A stretch of DNA of 64,000 bases from Myxococcales bacterium (GTDB lineage Bacteria; Myxococcota_A; Polyangia; Polyangiales; Polyangiaceae): contig SECP01000005.1 in assembly GCA_004193285.1 (NCBI GenBank), forward strand, positions 62,001 to 126,000, given 5' to 3'. The notes below the pieces were generated by a model. It searched no databases. It was not told where the DNA came from and was given only the letters and a program-made list of their open reading frames with translations. How positions within the stretch are numbered: position 1 is the stretch's first letter; the number at the start of each line of letters is the position of its first letter. Shown in pieces: positions 16,795-24,460 of the stretch. The position numbers and the translations under genes are program-made.

Positions 16795-19563
16795 TCACTC
16801 GAGCCGCACCGCGTCCGCCTCGTCCACGCGCTCGAGCTCGAAGCGCAAGCTCCGCGAGTCTTGCTCGAACGGCAGCTCGCGCTTCATGACTGCGGAGTAG
16901 ACGCGGTGCACCGTGGGTAAGCCGAACACCTCCAGCTTCACGCCGAGCGATGGCTGGAGCTGGACGTGGTGCATGTTGCCCGTCATGTCGGGGGCCGCGT
17001 CGGTCGCGGCGTACGCCCAGTTCACGAGCGAGAGCGCGTAGCCGGAGCCGTCCGCGCTCCTCAGCAGCTGCGGCTCGAGCAGCGGGCTCGAGCAGCGCAC
17101 CGGGTAGTCCAGCAGCTCCGCGATCGGCGCGAGCAACCCGCTGCGGCGCGCGGCGGTGAAATCGCGCGTCATGTCGAATCCGTCACGCAGCACCGGCGCG
17201 GCGTACTCGAGGCCGGCGAAGGTGCCCAGCAAGTACGCCTGGCCCTTGCCGAACCGATGCTTGAGCATCGCGGGTGCGCCGTCCTGCCAGTGGGCGAGCA
17301 CCTCCGTCTCCCCCTCGGGGTAGAGCGCTTCGGAGCCGACTACCTGACTCGTCGGTTCCGCGTCGAAGCTGGTCTGAACGCGGCCCACCTCCGCGCAGCC
17401 CGACAACGGCTCGAGGCGCACGGCGCGGAAGGTGTTTATCGGGCACGAGAGCTGCGCCGGCTCGCGACGCTTCACTCCCAGCACGCGCTCCCATCGGCGC
17501 AAGGGTTCGTCGGCTTCATCGCGCGAGAGTCCGCCTGCTATCGTCACGACGGTTCCCCCGTCATGCACGTAGCGCTCGAGGGCTGCCGCCGCTCGCGCGG
17601 TCACGTGCGAACCGTTGACGTAGATGGCGCGGTACCGAGAGAGGTCCACGTCCGTTACCAGCTCTTCGTCCAAAGCATCGACCGGCACATGGCCGTGCTG
17701 CAGCGCCGTGTAGACCCATTTCGCGTTCTCCAGCTGGGCAACGTGCAGCCGAGGATCCGCGGACAAATTCGCCCAAGCTAGCGTGGTCTCCGGCTTGATC
17801 ACCGCCACCCGCGGGGGGACGGCCAGCCGAGCTCCGAGGAGCCAAGGCTCGCTCACGCCGAGCAGCTCGGCTGCCCGCTGCGTCGCTTGCAAGATTCCAC
17901 GATCCGCGGAGAAGGCGTCGCCCTTCCAGTAGTCCGGCCCGTAGGTGTACCAGTAGACGAAGTCGTTACCCCTCGCCACGGCGCTCAAGGCGCGCTGTAT
18001 CACCGCGCCGCGGTGGGGCTTCACGTAGATGCCCTCGGAGAGGCCGTAACGCTCCGCCACGACGCGCTGGACATCCATCGTGTACGCGTCCCAACCCCAA
18101 GCGCGCGCGTCACGGTTCGACGTCTCCCAAACGATCGCGTTGTCGGCGTAGCGGTAGAACTCGAACATGTCCAGGCTGCTGCCGTTGCTCGAGAACGTGC
18201 TCGGCCGGAGCGCGTAAGAGATGACGCGGGCAGGGGCGTGCGGGTCCGGCTTCGGCGCTGCGTTGTAGGCCGCCAAAGCGTCGCGCAGCGGCGAAAACAT
18301 CGAGGCCGAAGCGACGTTCAAAAACCGGCGCGTGAGGTAGGCGCGCCTCCTGAGCCCCGCGCTGGCGAGCCAGCGCCTCTCGCTCGCGCCCCAGATGCCC
18401 AGCGGCGCGACGTCGCTCCATTTGTTGGCGCCGACGGCCGCCGGCGTCTGCTTTAGCTGCTTCAGCCACGCCACGAAGCCGGCGCGGCAACGAGGGCACG
18501 TGGCGAGGTGAGCCTTACCCTCCGTCGCAAGATCGGTGACCGCCCCGATCTCGTCGACGGTGAGCACCCAGACGTCTTCTGCGTCCTCCTGCAAGGCGCG
18601 GGAGAGAGCCGTTTCCGCTTGCAGCCGGGCCCGCTCCTCGCGGCCCGCAGCGAAAGGACAACCGGCGGCGGCAGGCTCCCGGCGTTTTTCGGGGCTTGGG
18701 TACCCGACCGGCCCGATCACTCTCGCGCGTAAGCGCGACGATGACGGGAGCCCGCCTTGCAGCACGAATGGCGGCGCCGCGCGCAGCCCCGTCACTCCGA
18801 GCTCGAGGAGCGTTCCGAGCTCGCTCTGTACCGTCGCCCGGTCGCTCACGCGAATGCCGTAACCCGAGCCCTCCCCGTAGCCGCCGAGGTCGCTCACGAT
18901 GGACAGCCGCCGCGGTAAGACGCCCGAAGTCGTTCCCGCGAGCCCGGCCAGGAACAGACGCCGGGCTTCCGCCACTTCCCCAGCGGTGGCCAGGCGCTCC
19001 AGGAAGCCGGTGGAGCTCGTGCCGGGCACGAACAGCGTCAACGTGCCGCCATCGGCCTCGACGCTGCGAAGCTCCTGCACGAGCTTCTCGCCATCGTACT
19101 GCTGCACCTCGAAGGCGACGGACCTGGAGGCAGGCTCACCTTTGCCGCGCCCGCTAGCCCCTGCCGTGAGCGTGAAGTAGGCGTCTCGCTCCGCGCCGGG
19201 TAAAATGTCCGCGAGAGCAACCGGCGCCGACCACTCGCCGACGCGAAGCGGGCCGCTCGAGTCCTCTCCTAGCAAATCGCCTCGACGTACGGCGCCGCCT
19301 AGCCCTTCCCCTCCCTGGCGCCACGCGGCGCGCGCCGGTGCGCCGACCGGGAGCCCGCTGATCCGCACCCGCAGCTTCGTGGAAAGCTGAGCAACGCGCG
19401 GCGCTACCGGAGCCGACGACGGAGCCGCCGCGGCGCTGCTAGCGCGCGCCGGAGAGGGCTCCAGGCGAGCACCTCCGCGGTTGGGGCGAAAGCTCGAGGG
19501 AGCACCGCAGCTCGCGGCCACGCCCGCGGCGCACAGGGCGACGAGCGCGACCGAGCAACGCAT
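16795..19563 (-). CDS. Large lipoprotein resembling a GH42/beta-galactosidase-trimerisation glycoside hydrolase
   Basis: A 922-residue exported protein. The signal peptide ends in V-A-A-S-C (Cys19), so a lipoprotein is likely, followed by a Ser/Ala/Pro linker. The central part (about 220-620) reads like a TIM-barrel glycosidase (Y-R-Y-A-D-N-A-I-V-W-E-T, F-V-Y-W-Y-T-Y-G-P-D-Y-W-K-G-D). Residues about 630-790 resemble the beta-galactosidase trimerisation domain (Y-R-A-I-Y-V-N-G-S, L-E-R-Y-V-H-D-G-G-T-V-V). A C-P-R-C pair near residue 370 could bind metal. Its stop abuts the stop of the Wzc gene. It may trim or bind the exported polymer at the surface; catalytic residues cannot be assigned with confidence, and the family call rests on architecture only. 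Confidence 0.6.
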   Translation of the reverse strand: MRCSVALVALCAAGVAASCGAPSSFRPNRGGARLEPSPARASSAAAAPSSAPVAPRVAQLSTKLRVRISGLPVGAPARAAWRQGGEGLGGAVRRGDLLGEDSSGPLRVGEWSAPVALADILPGAERDAYFTLTAGASGRGKGEPASRSVAFEVQQYDGEKLVQELRSVEADGGTLTLFVPGTSSTGFLERLATAGEVAEARRLFLAGLAGTTSGVLPRRLSIVSDLGGYGEGSGYGIRVSDRATVQSELGTLLELGVTGLRAAPPFVLQGGLPSSSRLRARVIGPVGYPSPEKRREPAAAGCPFAAGREERARLQAETALSRALQEDAEDVWVLTVDEIGAVTDLATEGKAHLATCPRCRAGFVAWLKQLKQTPAAVGANKWSDVAPLGIWGASERRWLASAGLRRRAYLTRRFLNVASASMFSPLRDALAAYNAAPKPDPHAPARVISYALRPSTFSSNGSSLDMFEFYRYADNAIVWETSNRDARAWGWDAYTMDVQRVVAERYGLSEGIYVKPHRGAVIQRALSAVARGNDFVYWYTYGPDYWKGDAFSADRGILQATQRAAELLGVSEPWLLGARLAVPPRVAVIKPETTLAWANLSADPRLHVAQLENAKWVYTALQHGHVPVDALDEELVTDVDLSRYRAIYVNGSHVTARAAAALERYVHDGGTVVTIAGGLSRDEADEPLRRWERVLGVKRREPAQLSCPINTFRAVRLEPLSGCAEVGRVQTSFDAEPTSQVVGSEALYPEGETEVLAHWQDGAPAMLKHRFGKGQAYLLGTFAGLEYAAPVLRDGFDMTRDFTAARRSGLLAPIAELLDYPVRCSSPLLEPQLLRSADGSGYALSLVNWAYAATDAAPDMTGNMHHVQLQPSLGVKLEVFGLPTVHRVYSAVMKRELPFEQDSRSLRFELERVDEADAVRLE

Positions 19564-19607
19564 CGAGCGACGCTACCACCGCGCCCGAGCGTGTGCGAAG
19601 CTGCCCC

Positions 19608-20492
19608 ATGCGCTGCGCAATTATCGGCGTGTCCGGCCAACTGGCGACGGAGCTGCGGCGCCGTCCTCTCCCGGCGGACATCACCCTTTCACCGCCCGAG
19701 CGCGTGGACGTGACGGATGGCCCCGCGACTTCCAGCTTCTTGAACGGGTGCTCGCCGGACATCGTCATCAACGCCAGCGCCTACACCGCGGTGGACCGGG
19801 CGGAGGGCGAGAGAGACCGCGCCTTTGCGGTGAACGAAGCCGGGCCGGCGCTCCTCGCGGACTGGTGCAAGCAGCGGGGCCGGGCCTTGATTCACGTCTC
19901 GACCGACTACGTGTTCGACGGTCAGAAGAGCAGCCCCTACGTGGAGACGGACCAGCCAGCTCCGCTGGGCGTTTACGGCCAGAGCAAGCTGGCGGGAGAA
20001 GCCGCGATCGCAGAGCGCCTGCAGGAGCACGTGGTGCTTCGAACGTCGTGGGTCTTCAGCGCGCACGGTCACAATTTCTTGAAGACGATGCTCAAGCTCG
20101 CGGCCGAGCGTGAGCACCTGCGGGTGGTGGCCGACCAGATCGGGCGCCCTACTGCGGCGGCGGATCTTGCCGACGCCGTGCTGTGCGTGGCGGGGGCGGC
20201 TGCGCGGGGTCGCGCGGCGTGGGGTACCTTCCACTTTGCGGGTGGTGGAGCCACGTCATGGCACGGCTTCGCCTCGGAAATCGTGGCTGAACAAGCGACA
20301 ATCACCGGGAAAAGACCAGCCGTGCAAGCTATCTCCACCGCCGAGTTCCCCACGCCGACTCGGCGCCCCGCAAACTCCGTGCTGGATACTTCTCGCTTCG
20401 AAGCGGCCTACGAGCTCAGCCCGCGCTCCTGGAAGTTGGGCATGCAAGAAGCGGTCGCGGAGCTGTTGCGCGGAAGCCGAATTCCGACCTAG
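19608..20492 (+). CDS. rfbD: dTDP-4-dehydrorhamnose reductase
   Basis: A 294-residue SDR of the RmlD family, which reduces dTDP-4-keto-L-rhamnose to dTDP-L-rhamnose. It has a modified nucleotide-binding loop I-I-G-V-S-G-Q-L-A (the family has G-x-x-G-Q-L-G), V-S-T-D-Y-V-F-D-G near residues 98-105 and the catalytic Y-G-Q-S-K (Tyr123, Lys127). ATG 19608 is used because it places the nucleotide-binding strand at the N-terminus as usual; GTG 19593 would add five residues. RmlA, RmlB and RmlC are not in the window, so the rest of the rhamnose pathway is encoded elsewhere, or this enzyme serves another deoxysugar. It lies 45 bp from the divergent lipoprotein gene. Confidence 0.85.
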   Translation: MRCAIIGVSGQLATELRRRPLPADITLSPPERVDVTDGPATSSFLNGCSPDIVINASAYTAVDRAEGERDRAFAVNEAGPALLADWCKQRGRALIHVSTDYVFDGQKSSPYVETDQPAPLGVYGQSKLAGEAAIAERLQEHVVLRTSWVFSAHGHNFLKTMLKLAAEREHLRVVADQIGRPTAAADLADAVLCVAGAAARGRAAWGTFHFAGGGATSWHGFASEIVAEQATITGKRPAVQAISTAEFPTPTRRPANSVLDTSRFEAAYELSPRSWKLGMQEAVAELLRGSRIPT

Positions 20493-20524
20493 CATCCGCG
20501 CTCGTCGATGGGTGAGGCCCGAAT

Positions 20525-21679
20525 TTGAACGCAGGTGGCATGGGCGTCACGTCGGGCGCCTTCTGGCTCGTCACCATCGTGGGCTTGCTCGGGGTCGTAC
20601 CGCTCACGAAGTCGCGGCATCGAGACGCCGCGCTCGCGGCGCTGAATTTAGCGTTCTTGGCGCTGGTTCAGGGGCCCTGGCTAGCGGCAAGCCTTGCTCT
20701 TTTGCTGGGCAGCTACGCCGCCGTCACGATGCTGGACCGAGCGCGCCCCAGCGCCAGCAAGTGGTTCACGGCCGCCACCTGTGCCGCCCTCGCGCTGTTC
20801 GCCGCCTTCAAGGCGCCTGCGATCGCGGGGCTGCTGCCGCCAGCATTGTCGGTTTGGCTCTCGGCGCTCGGCTACTCTTACGTAGCCCTGCGCTTCATCG
20901 ACGAGCTAGCCGTGGTCCGAGACGAAGGCGGCGCTCCCACTTTTGCGCAGCACTTGAACTACCTCGTCCCGTTTCACATGCTGGCGGCGGGGCCGATCCA
21001 GGCTTTCTCGGACTTTCGCGGCGAAGGCGCGGTCGCCGCGCCCCTGACCTTCGATCAAGCGCTCGCGGCCTGCGAGCGGATCGGGCTCGGCCTCTTCAAA
21101 AAGCTAGTCCTCGCCCACGCGCTAGAACGACTGTTCTTGACCGGGTTTCGTTCGGAGGGTCTCTACTACTTCATCGAGGTGCAGTTGTTCCTGCCCTGGC
21201 TCTACCTGGATTTCAGCTCGTACAGCGATATCGCGGTGGGGGTCGGCCGTCTCTTGGGGGTGCGCACGCCGGAGAACTTCGACCGCCCCTACCTCGCCCG
21301 TGACCTGGTGGATTTTTGGCAGCGCTGGCACATCTCGCTCTCTCAGTGGATCAGGCGCAACGTGTTCATGCCGCTGCAGATGCTGCTGCAGCGGCGCTTG
21401 CCCGAGGTGTCTTCCCTCCGAACGTCCAGTATGACTCTGCTGGTAGCGTTCGGCCTCTGCGGGCTTTGGCACATGGTGAGTGTTCGGTACGCGCTGTGGG
21501 GTCTCATGCACGCATGCGGCGTCGTCGCGGCCAACGCGAGCCAGGTGCTGTACGTGAAGCGTCACGGGCGGGCCGCGTACGTGGCGTACCGCAAGCGCCC
21601 CCTTCCGCGGCTCATCGGCATCGTCCTCACGTTCGAATTCGTCGCGTGGTCGCTCTCAATCGTCGCAGGTCAGCCATGA
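20525..21679 (+). CDS. MBOAT-family membrane O-acyltransferase (DltB/AlgI-like)
   Basis: A 384-residue multi-pass membrane protein of the MBOAT family, which transfers acyl groups to extracytoplasmic polymers. Diagnostic segments are Y-L-D-F-S-S-Y-S-D-I-A-V-G (about 227-239), the DltB-type F-W-Q-R-W-H-I-S-L-S-Q-W-I-R (264-277) and G-L-W-H-M with the presumed catalytic His316. The TTG at 20525 has a GGTGAGG Shine-Dalgarno sequence seven bases upstream; ATG 20540 is the alternative. Its stop overlaps the start of a 37-residue membrane peptide by 4 bp (ATGA), and an SGNH-like gene follows, the typical companion set for polymer acylation. The nearby acyl carrier protein suggests a carrier-bound acyl donor; that is inference. 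Confidence 0.88.
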   Translation: MNAGGMGVTSGAFWLVTIVGLLGVVPLTKSRHRDAALAALNLAFLALVQGPWLAASLALLLGSYAAVTMLDRARPSASKWFTAATCAALALFAAFKAPAIAGLLPPALSVWLSALGYSYVALRFIDELAVVRDEGGAPTFAQHLNYLVPFHMLAAGPIQAFSDFRGEGAVAAPLTFDQALAACERIGLGLFKKLVLAHALERLFLTGFRSEGLYYFIEVQLFLPWLYLDFSSYSDIAVGVGRLLGVRTPENFDRPYLARDLVDFWQRWHISLSQWIRRNVFMPLQMLLQRRLPEVSSLRTSSMTLLVAFGLCGLWHMVSVRYALWGLMHACGVVAANASQVLYVKRHGRAAYVAYRKRPLPRLIGIVLTFEFVAWSLSIVAGQP

Positions 21680-21789
21680 ACGAGGCCCGACCGGTCGCGC
21701 TGCGTCTGGCCTTGCTGGCGGCGATGCTCTACGTCGCGTTCTTGCTTTGGGACACGGATCTTCGCTTCTTTTACGAGGCTTTTCGATGA
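21676..21789 (+). CDS. DltX-like membrane microprotein
   Basis: A 37-residue peptide with one hydrophobic helix (about residues 7-25) and a short C-terminal tail D-T-D-L-R-F-F-Y-E-A-F-R. The end matches an F-x-Y-x-x-F pattern (Phe31, Tyr33, Phe36) and resembles the C-terminal aromatic/tyrosine motif of DltX (I-Y-N-E-F type), the microprotein that works with DltB in D-alanylation. The ATG overlaps the MBOAT stop (ATGA) and its own TGA overlaps the next ATG the same way, so it is tightly coupled between MBOAT and SGNH genes. Such small genes are often missed in annotation. The likely role is acyl relay or MBOAT partner; this is inferred from motif and position, not from full-length similarity. 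Confidence 0.75.
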   Translation: MNEARPVALRLALLAAMLYVAFLLWDTDLRFFYEAFR

Positions 21790-22817
21790 GAGCGTATGAG
21801 GCGAAACGCGCGATACCGACCTGGCGGGCGCTGCTGCTACTGGGCCTTTGCCTCGTCGGTATCGACGTAGCGGTCGCGCTCACGGCGGGTTGGGACAGCT
21901 TCGGCGGAGCGGAACAGGGTCAAACCTTCAGCCGGCTCGAGCTCGCGAGCGCCAAGGCGAGAGCGCTCGCCACCGCCCAAGCGCGCGGAGCCCGGGTGGG
22001 GCTCGTGGTCGGCATGTCGACCGCGGACTGGGGCATTGATTCGCGAGCTCTCGAGGGCAGCCCACCGGCGCTACGTTACGCCAAAGTCACCGGCGAGTTT
22101 TCGAGCTTCCGGAACTTACTGGACGTCGTGAAGCGACTAGACGTGCCCGGCTTCGCGCCGGACCGCACGCTGCTCTGCGTGCACTATGGAATGCTGCTCG
22201 GCGCGCGCCGGCAGCCGATCACGCGCGCCGAACGGCTCGCTCAAATCGCGACCCGGCTGCGGCAGACTCACTCGTCCAGCGAGCTGTCACGCTCATTCAC
22301 GCTGTCGTGGCTGGGAAACAACAGGGCTCCGACTGCGAACGCGCTGGAGACCCGGCTCGGAGCGTGGCACGAGCGGCTGCTGCTGCACTTCGGGCAGTCT
22401 CCTTCGGTTGCGTTTTCGCCCCTCGCGGATCCGTTTCAAGACAGCGTCAATGCCCGGGGGCACATGCATGCCTCCGTACGGCAGCGGCACGTCGAGAGCA
22501 TCGCGCAGCGATGGCGCCGCGCCGAGGGCGAGAGCACCGGCGCCGATTCGAAGCTTCAAGCCGCGGCGCTTGGCGAGATGGTGAGGCTGCTCCGCCGCGG
22601 TGGGGAGGTCGTCGTCGTTCTCATGCCCGAGCACTCGGAGCTGCGGGCGGTGGTGCCGGAGCCCTTGGCGCGCGCACGGCTGGACGCCGCCCTCGGGCCG
22701 GGCGTGCGAGTCATCGACTTGCGCGGAGCTCTGCCGGACGACGCGTTTGCCGACGAAGTGCACGTCACGGGGAGCAGCCGCGGGGCCCTCACGACGGCCT
22801 TGAAGCGGGCCCTATGA
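21786..22817 (+). CDS. SGNH-hydrolase-like protein, partner of the MBOAT enzyme (DltD/AlgJ-like role)
   Basis: A 343-residue protein with one N-terminal membrane helix (about 14-34) and an extracytoplasmic domain. V-V-G-M-S-T-A-D-W-G-I-D supplies a candidate nucleophile Ser78, and the C-terminal D-E-V-H-V-T-G (Asp323, His326) matches the D-x-x-H block of SGNH esterases/acyltransferases. Proteins of this type accompany MBOAT enzymes in alginate, cellulose and teichoic-acid acylation. Start and stop overlap both neighbours by 4 bp (ATGA). The glycine and asparagine blocks of the SGNH fold are weak, so it could be an inactive or diverged member. Confidence 0.72.
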   Translation: MRAYEAKRAIPTWRALLLLGLCLVGIDVAVALTAGWDSFGGAEQGQTFSRLELASAKARALATAQARGARVGLVVGMSTADWGIDSRALEGSPPALRYAKVTGEFSSFRNLLDVVKRLDVPGFAPDRTLLCVHYGMLLGARRQPITRAERLAQIATRLRQTHSSSELSRSFTLSWLGNNRAPTANALETRLGAWHERLLLHFGQSPSVAFSPLADPFQDSVNARGHMHASVRQRHVESIAQRWRRAEGESTGADSKLQAAALGEMVRLLRRGGEVVVVLMPEHSELRAVVPEPLARARLDAALGPGVRVIDLRGALPDDAFADEVHVTGSSRGALTTALKRAL

Positions 22818-23770
22818 CGAGCGATGCTGCCGCGCTCATGCCTTGGTACGACTCCTTGCCCGGTCCGGCGACGAAACGGCTTGTCGGGCTGGTAGAGGCC
22901 AGTTGGCCCGAGCACGGTCCGTACGTGGAGCGGAGCTTTCAGGGGCGCAGCGCCTCGGAGCTCGCGATGACCGAGCAACTAGCCACGTTGGTCGAGCGCC
23001 TGCACCCAGGTGCGTCCGCGGAGCTGATTCGAGGCTACCGCTGGATGTGCGAAATGGTGCGGGAGGAAGAGCTCGAATTTCGGCGCAGCGGCCGCTACCG
23101 CTACTCGTCGTTCGCCGAGGTCAATGCGCTCGTGTACCAGCAGCGCGATTGCATGGCGGACTACATGTTCGGGCTGCTCGCGTCCTCCGTGCTGTGGGCG
23201 AATCACACTCGCTCCTTCGTGAGCTACACCGAGCGCTTCCTGGCGCAAAACACCGACCGCTACCGGCATTTGGAAGTTGGTCCCGGTCACGGGTTGCTCC
23301 TGTACATGGCCGCCGAGGACTCACGCTGCGCCTCCGTCACCGGGCTAGACATCAGCGGCGAGAGCCTCGCTCAAACCGAGCGCGCCCTGGGGCGCCTCGG
23401 CGCGACGAAGCCAGCGCGCTGTCTCGTGGGAGACATCGCCCGCCCTCTGGACTTCACGGACCGCTTCGACAGCGTCGTGCTCAGCGAGGTTTGCGAGCAC
23501 CTGGAAGCGCCCGGCGCGGCGCTTGCCAACCTCCGTGGCGTCATGGCGCCTGGCGGGCGAATCTTCGTCAACGTCCCGGTAAATTCGCCGGCAATCGACC
23601 ATATTTGTTTGTTTCGCACCCCCGAGGAAGTCGTGGAGCTCGTGCAAAGCGCCGGCTTCGAGATCGAAGAGTCCTCGAACGCCCCTGCGACGGGCTACAC
23701 CGAGGCGCGCGCGCGGAAGTTCGGCGCCGCCATTTCCGTGTGCGTGATCGGCCGCGTCGGGCGAGGGTAG
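22814..23770 (+). CDS. Class I SAM-dependent methyltransferase
   Basis: A 318-residue protein with a helical N-terminal domain (about 1-150) followed by a Rossmann methyltransferase domain: H-L-E-V-G-P-G-H-G-L-L-L (motif I, glycines at 156-160), V-T-G-L-D-I-S-G-E-S (motif II), S-V-V-L-S-E-V-C-E-H-L-E (motif IV region) and a M-A-P-G-G-R-I-F-V-N-V-P strand. It begins inside the SGNH stop codon (ATGA) and lies one base before the VOC gene. The substrate is unknown; in this context it may methylate a carrier-bound acyl unit or the sugar it decorates. Confidence 0.82.
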   Translation: MTSDAAALMPWYDSLPGPATKRLVGLVEASWPEHGPYVERSFQGRSASELAMTEQLATLVERLHPGASAELIRGYRWMCEMVREEELEFRRSGRYRYSSFAEVNALVYQQRDCMADYMFGLLASSVLWANHTRSFVSYTERFLAQNTDRYRHLEVGPGHGLLLYMAAEDSRCASVTGLDISGESLAQTERALGRLGATKPARCLVGDIARPLDFTDRFDSVVLSEVCEHLEAPGAALANLRGVMAPGGRIFVNVPVNSPAIDHICLFRTPEEVVELVQSAGFEIEESSNAPATGYTEARARKFGAAISVCVIGRVGRG

Positions 23771-23771
23771 C

Positions 23772-24212
23772 TTGCTGCAGTTTCATCACATCGGAATCGG
23801 GACCGCGCGCTTCGAAGATGCGGTCGCGCGGTACCAGTCCCTCGGGTACGAGCTCTTCGTCGACCTGAATGACCCCGGCCTGAACGTGCGCGTCGCCTTC
23901 CTTCGTCGCGCGGGGGAGCCGCTGATCGAGGTCCTGGCGCCATTGAGTGAGGGCGGGCCGCTTGACGCTTTGCTGAAGCGCCGGGCCATTCCCGGGCCCT
24001 ACCATACTTGCTACGCAGTCGAAGATTTGGCGGCGGGCATCGAGTACCTGCGTGAACGGGGCTTCATGCCGCTCACTGAGCCTGCGCCGGCGCTGGCGTT
24101 CGGGGGTAGGCCGGTGGTGTTCTTTTACGAGCGGGACATCGGGCAGGTGGAGTTGGTCGAAAAGCCACCGTTCGGATGCGATGCCTTTGCTGGAGCGAGT
24201 CATGTTACCTGA
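23772..24212 (+). CDS. VOC-superfamily protein (methylmalonyl-CoA epimerase-like)
   Basis: A 146-residue vicinal-oxygen-chelate protein. Two beta-alpha-beta-beta-beta modules are visible, and likely metal ligands are kept: F-H-H-I-G-I (His5/6), P-Y-H-T-C-Y (His78) and G-Q-V-E-L-V-E (Glu127), as in methylmalonyl-CoA epimerase. The TTG start lies one base after the methyltransferase stop, and the gene overlaps the following acyl carrier protein by 11 bp. VOC proteins beside FkbH and carrier-protein genes could act on a carrier-bound 2-hydroxy or dicarboxylic acyl unit. Which chemistry applies cannot be told from sequence; glyoxalase or resistance roles are less likely in this operon. Confidence 0.78.
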   Translation: MLQFHHIGIGTARFEDAVARYQSLGYELFVDLNDPGLNVRVAFLRRAGEPLIEVLAPLSEGGPLDALLKRRAIPGPYHTCYAVEDLAAGIEYLRERGFMPLTEPAPALAFGGRPVVFFYERDIGQVELVEKPPFGCDAFAGASHVT

Positions 24213-24453
24213 GATTCAAAGCGTGTTCCGGGACGTATTCGATGACGACACTATCGTCGTCGAACGGCAGACGACGGCGGCCGACGTGGAGCAGTGGGAT
24301 TCACTCATGCACGTGACGCTGATGGTCCACATCGAGCGCAAGTTCGGCGTGCGCTTCAGCAGCTCGGAGGTGTCCAAGTTGAAGAACGTAGGCGAGCTGG
24401 TGGATTTGGTGACTCACCATGTCCAGCAGAAGGAGCGGGGCGGAGCCCCGTAA
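24202..24453 (+). CDS. Discrete acyl carrier protein
   Basis: An 83-residue acidic four-helix carrier protein. The phosphopantetheine site is Q-W-D-S-L-M-H-V (Ser34). D-S-L followed by M-H-V-T-L-M and F-G-V-R-F-S-S-S-E at helix III are typical of stand-alone carrier proteins paired with FkbH enzymes. Its ATG lies inside the VOC gene, and the FkbH start follows 7 bases after its TAA. It probably carries the acyl group activated by the FkbH protein and offers it to the MBOAT enzyme or the methyltransferase. It is not the fatty-acid AcpP: it lies outside any fab cluster and its sequence is diverged. Confidence 0.85.
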   Translation: MLPEIQSVFRDVFDDDTIVVERQTTAADVEQWDSLMHVTLMVHIERKFGVRFSSSEVSKLKNVGELVDLVTHHVQQKERGGAP

Positions 24454-24460
24454 AACGGCG

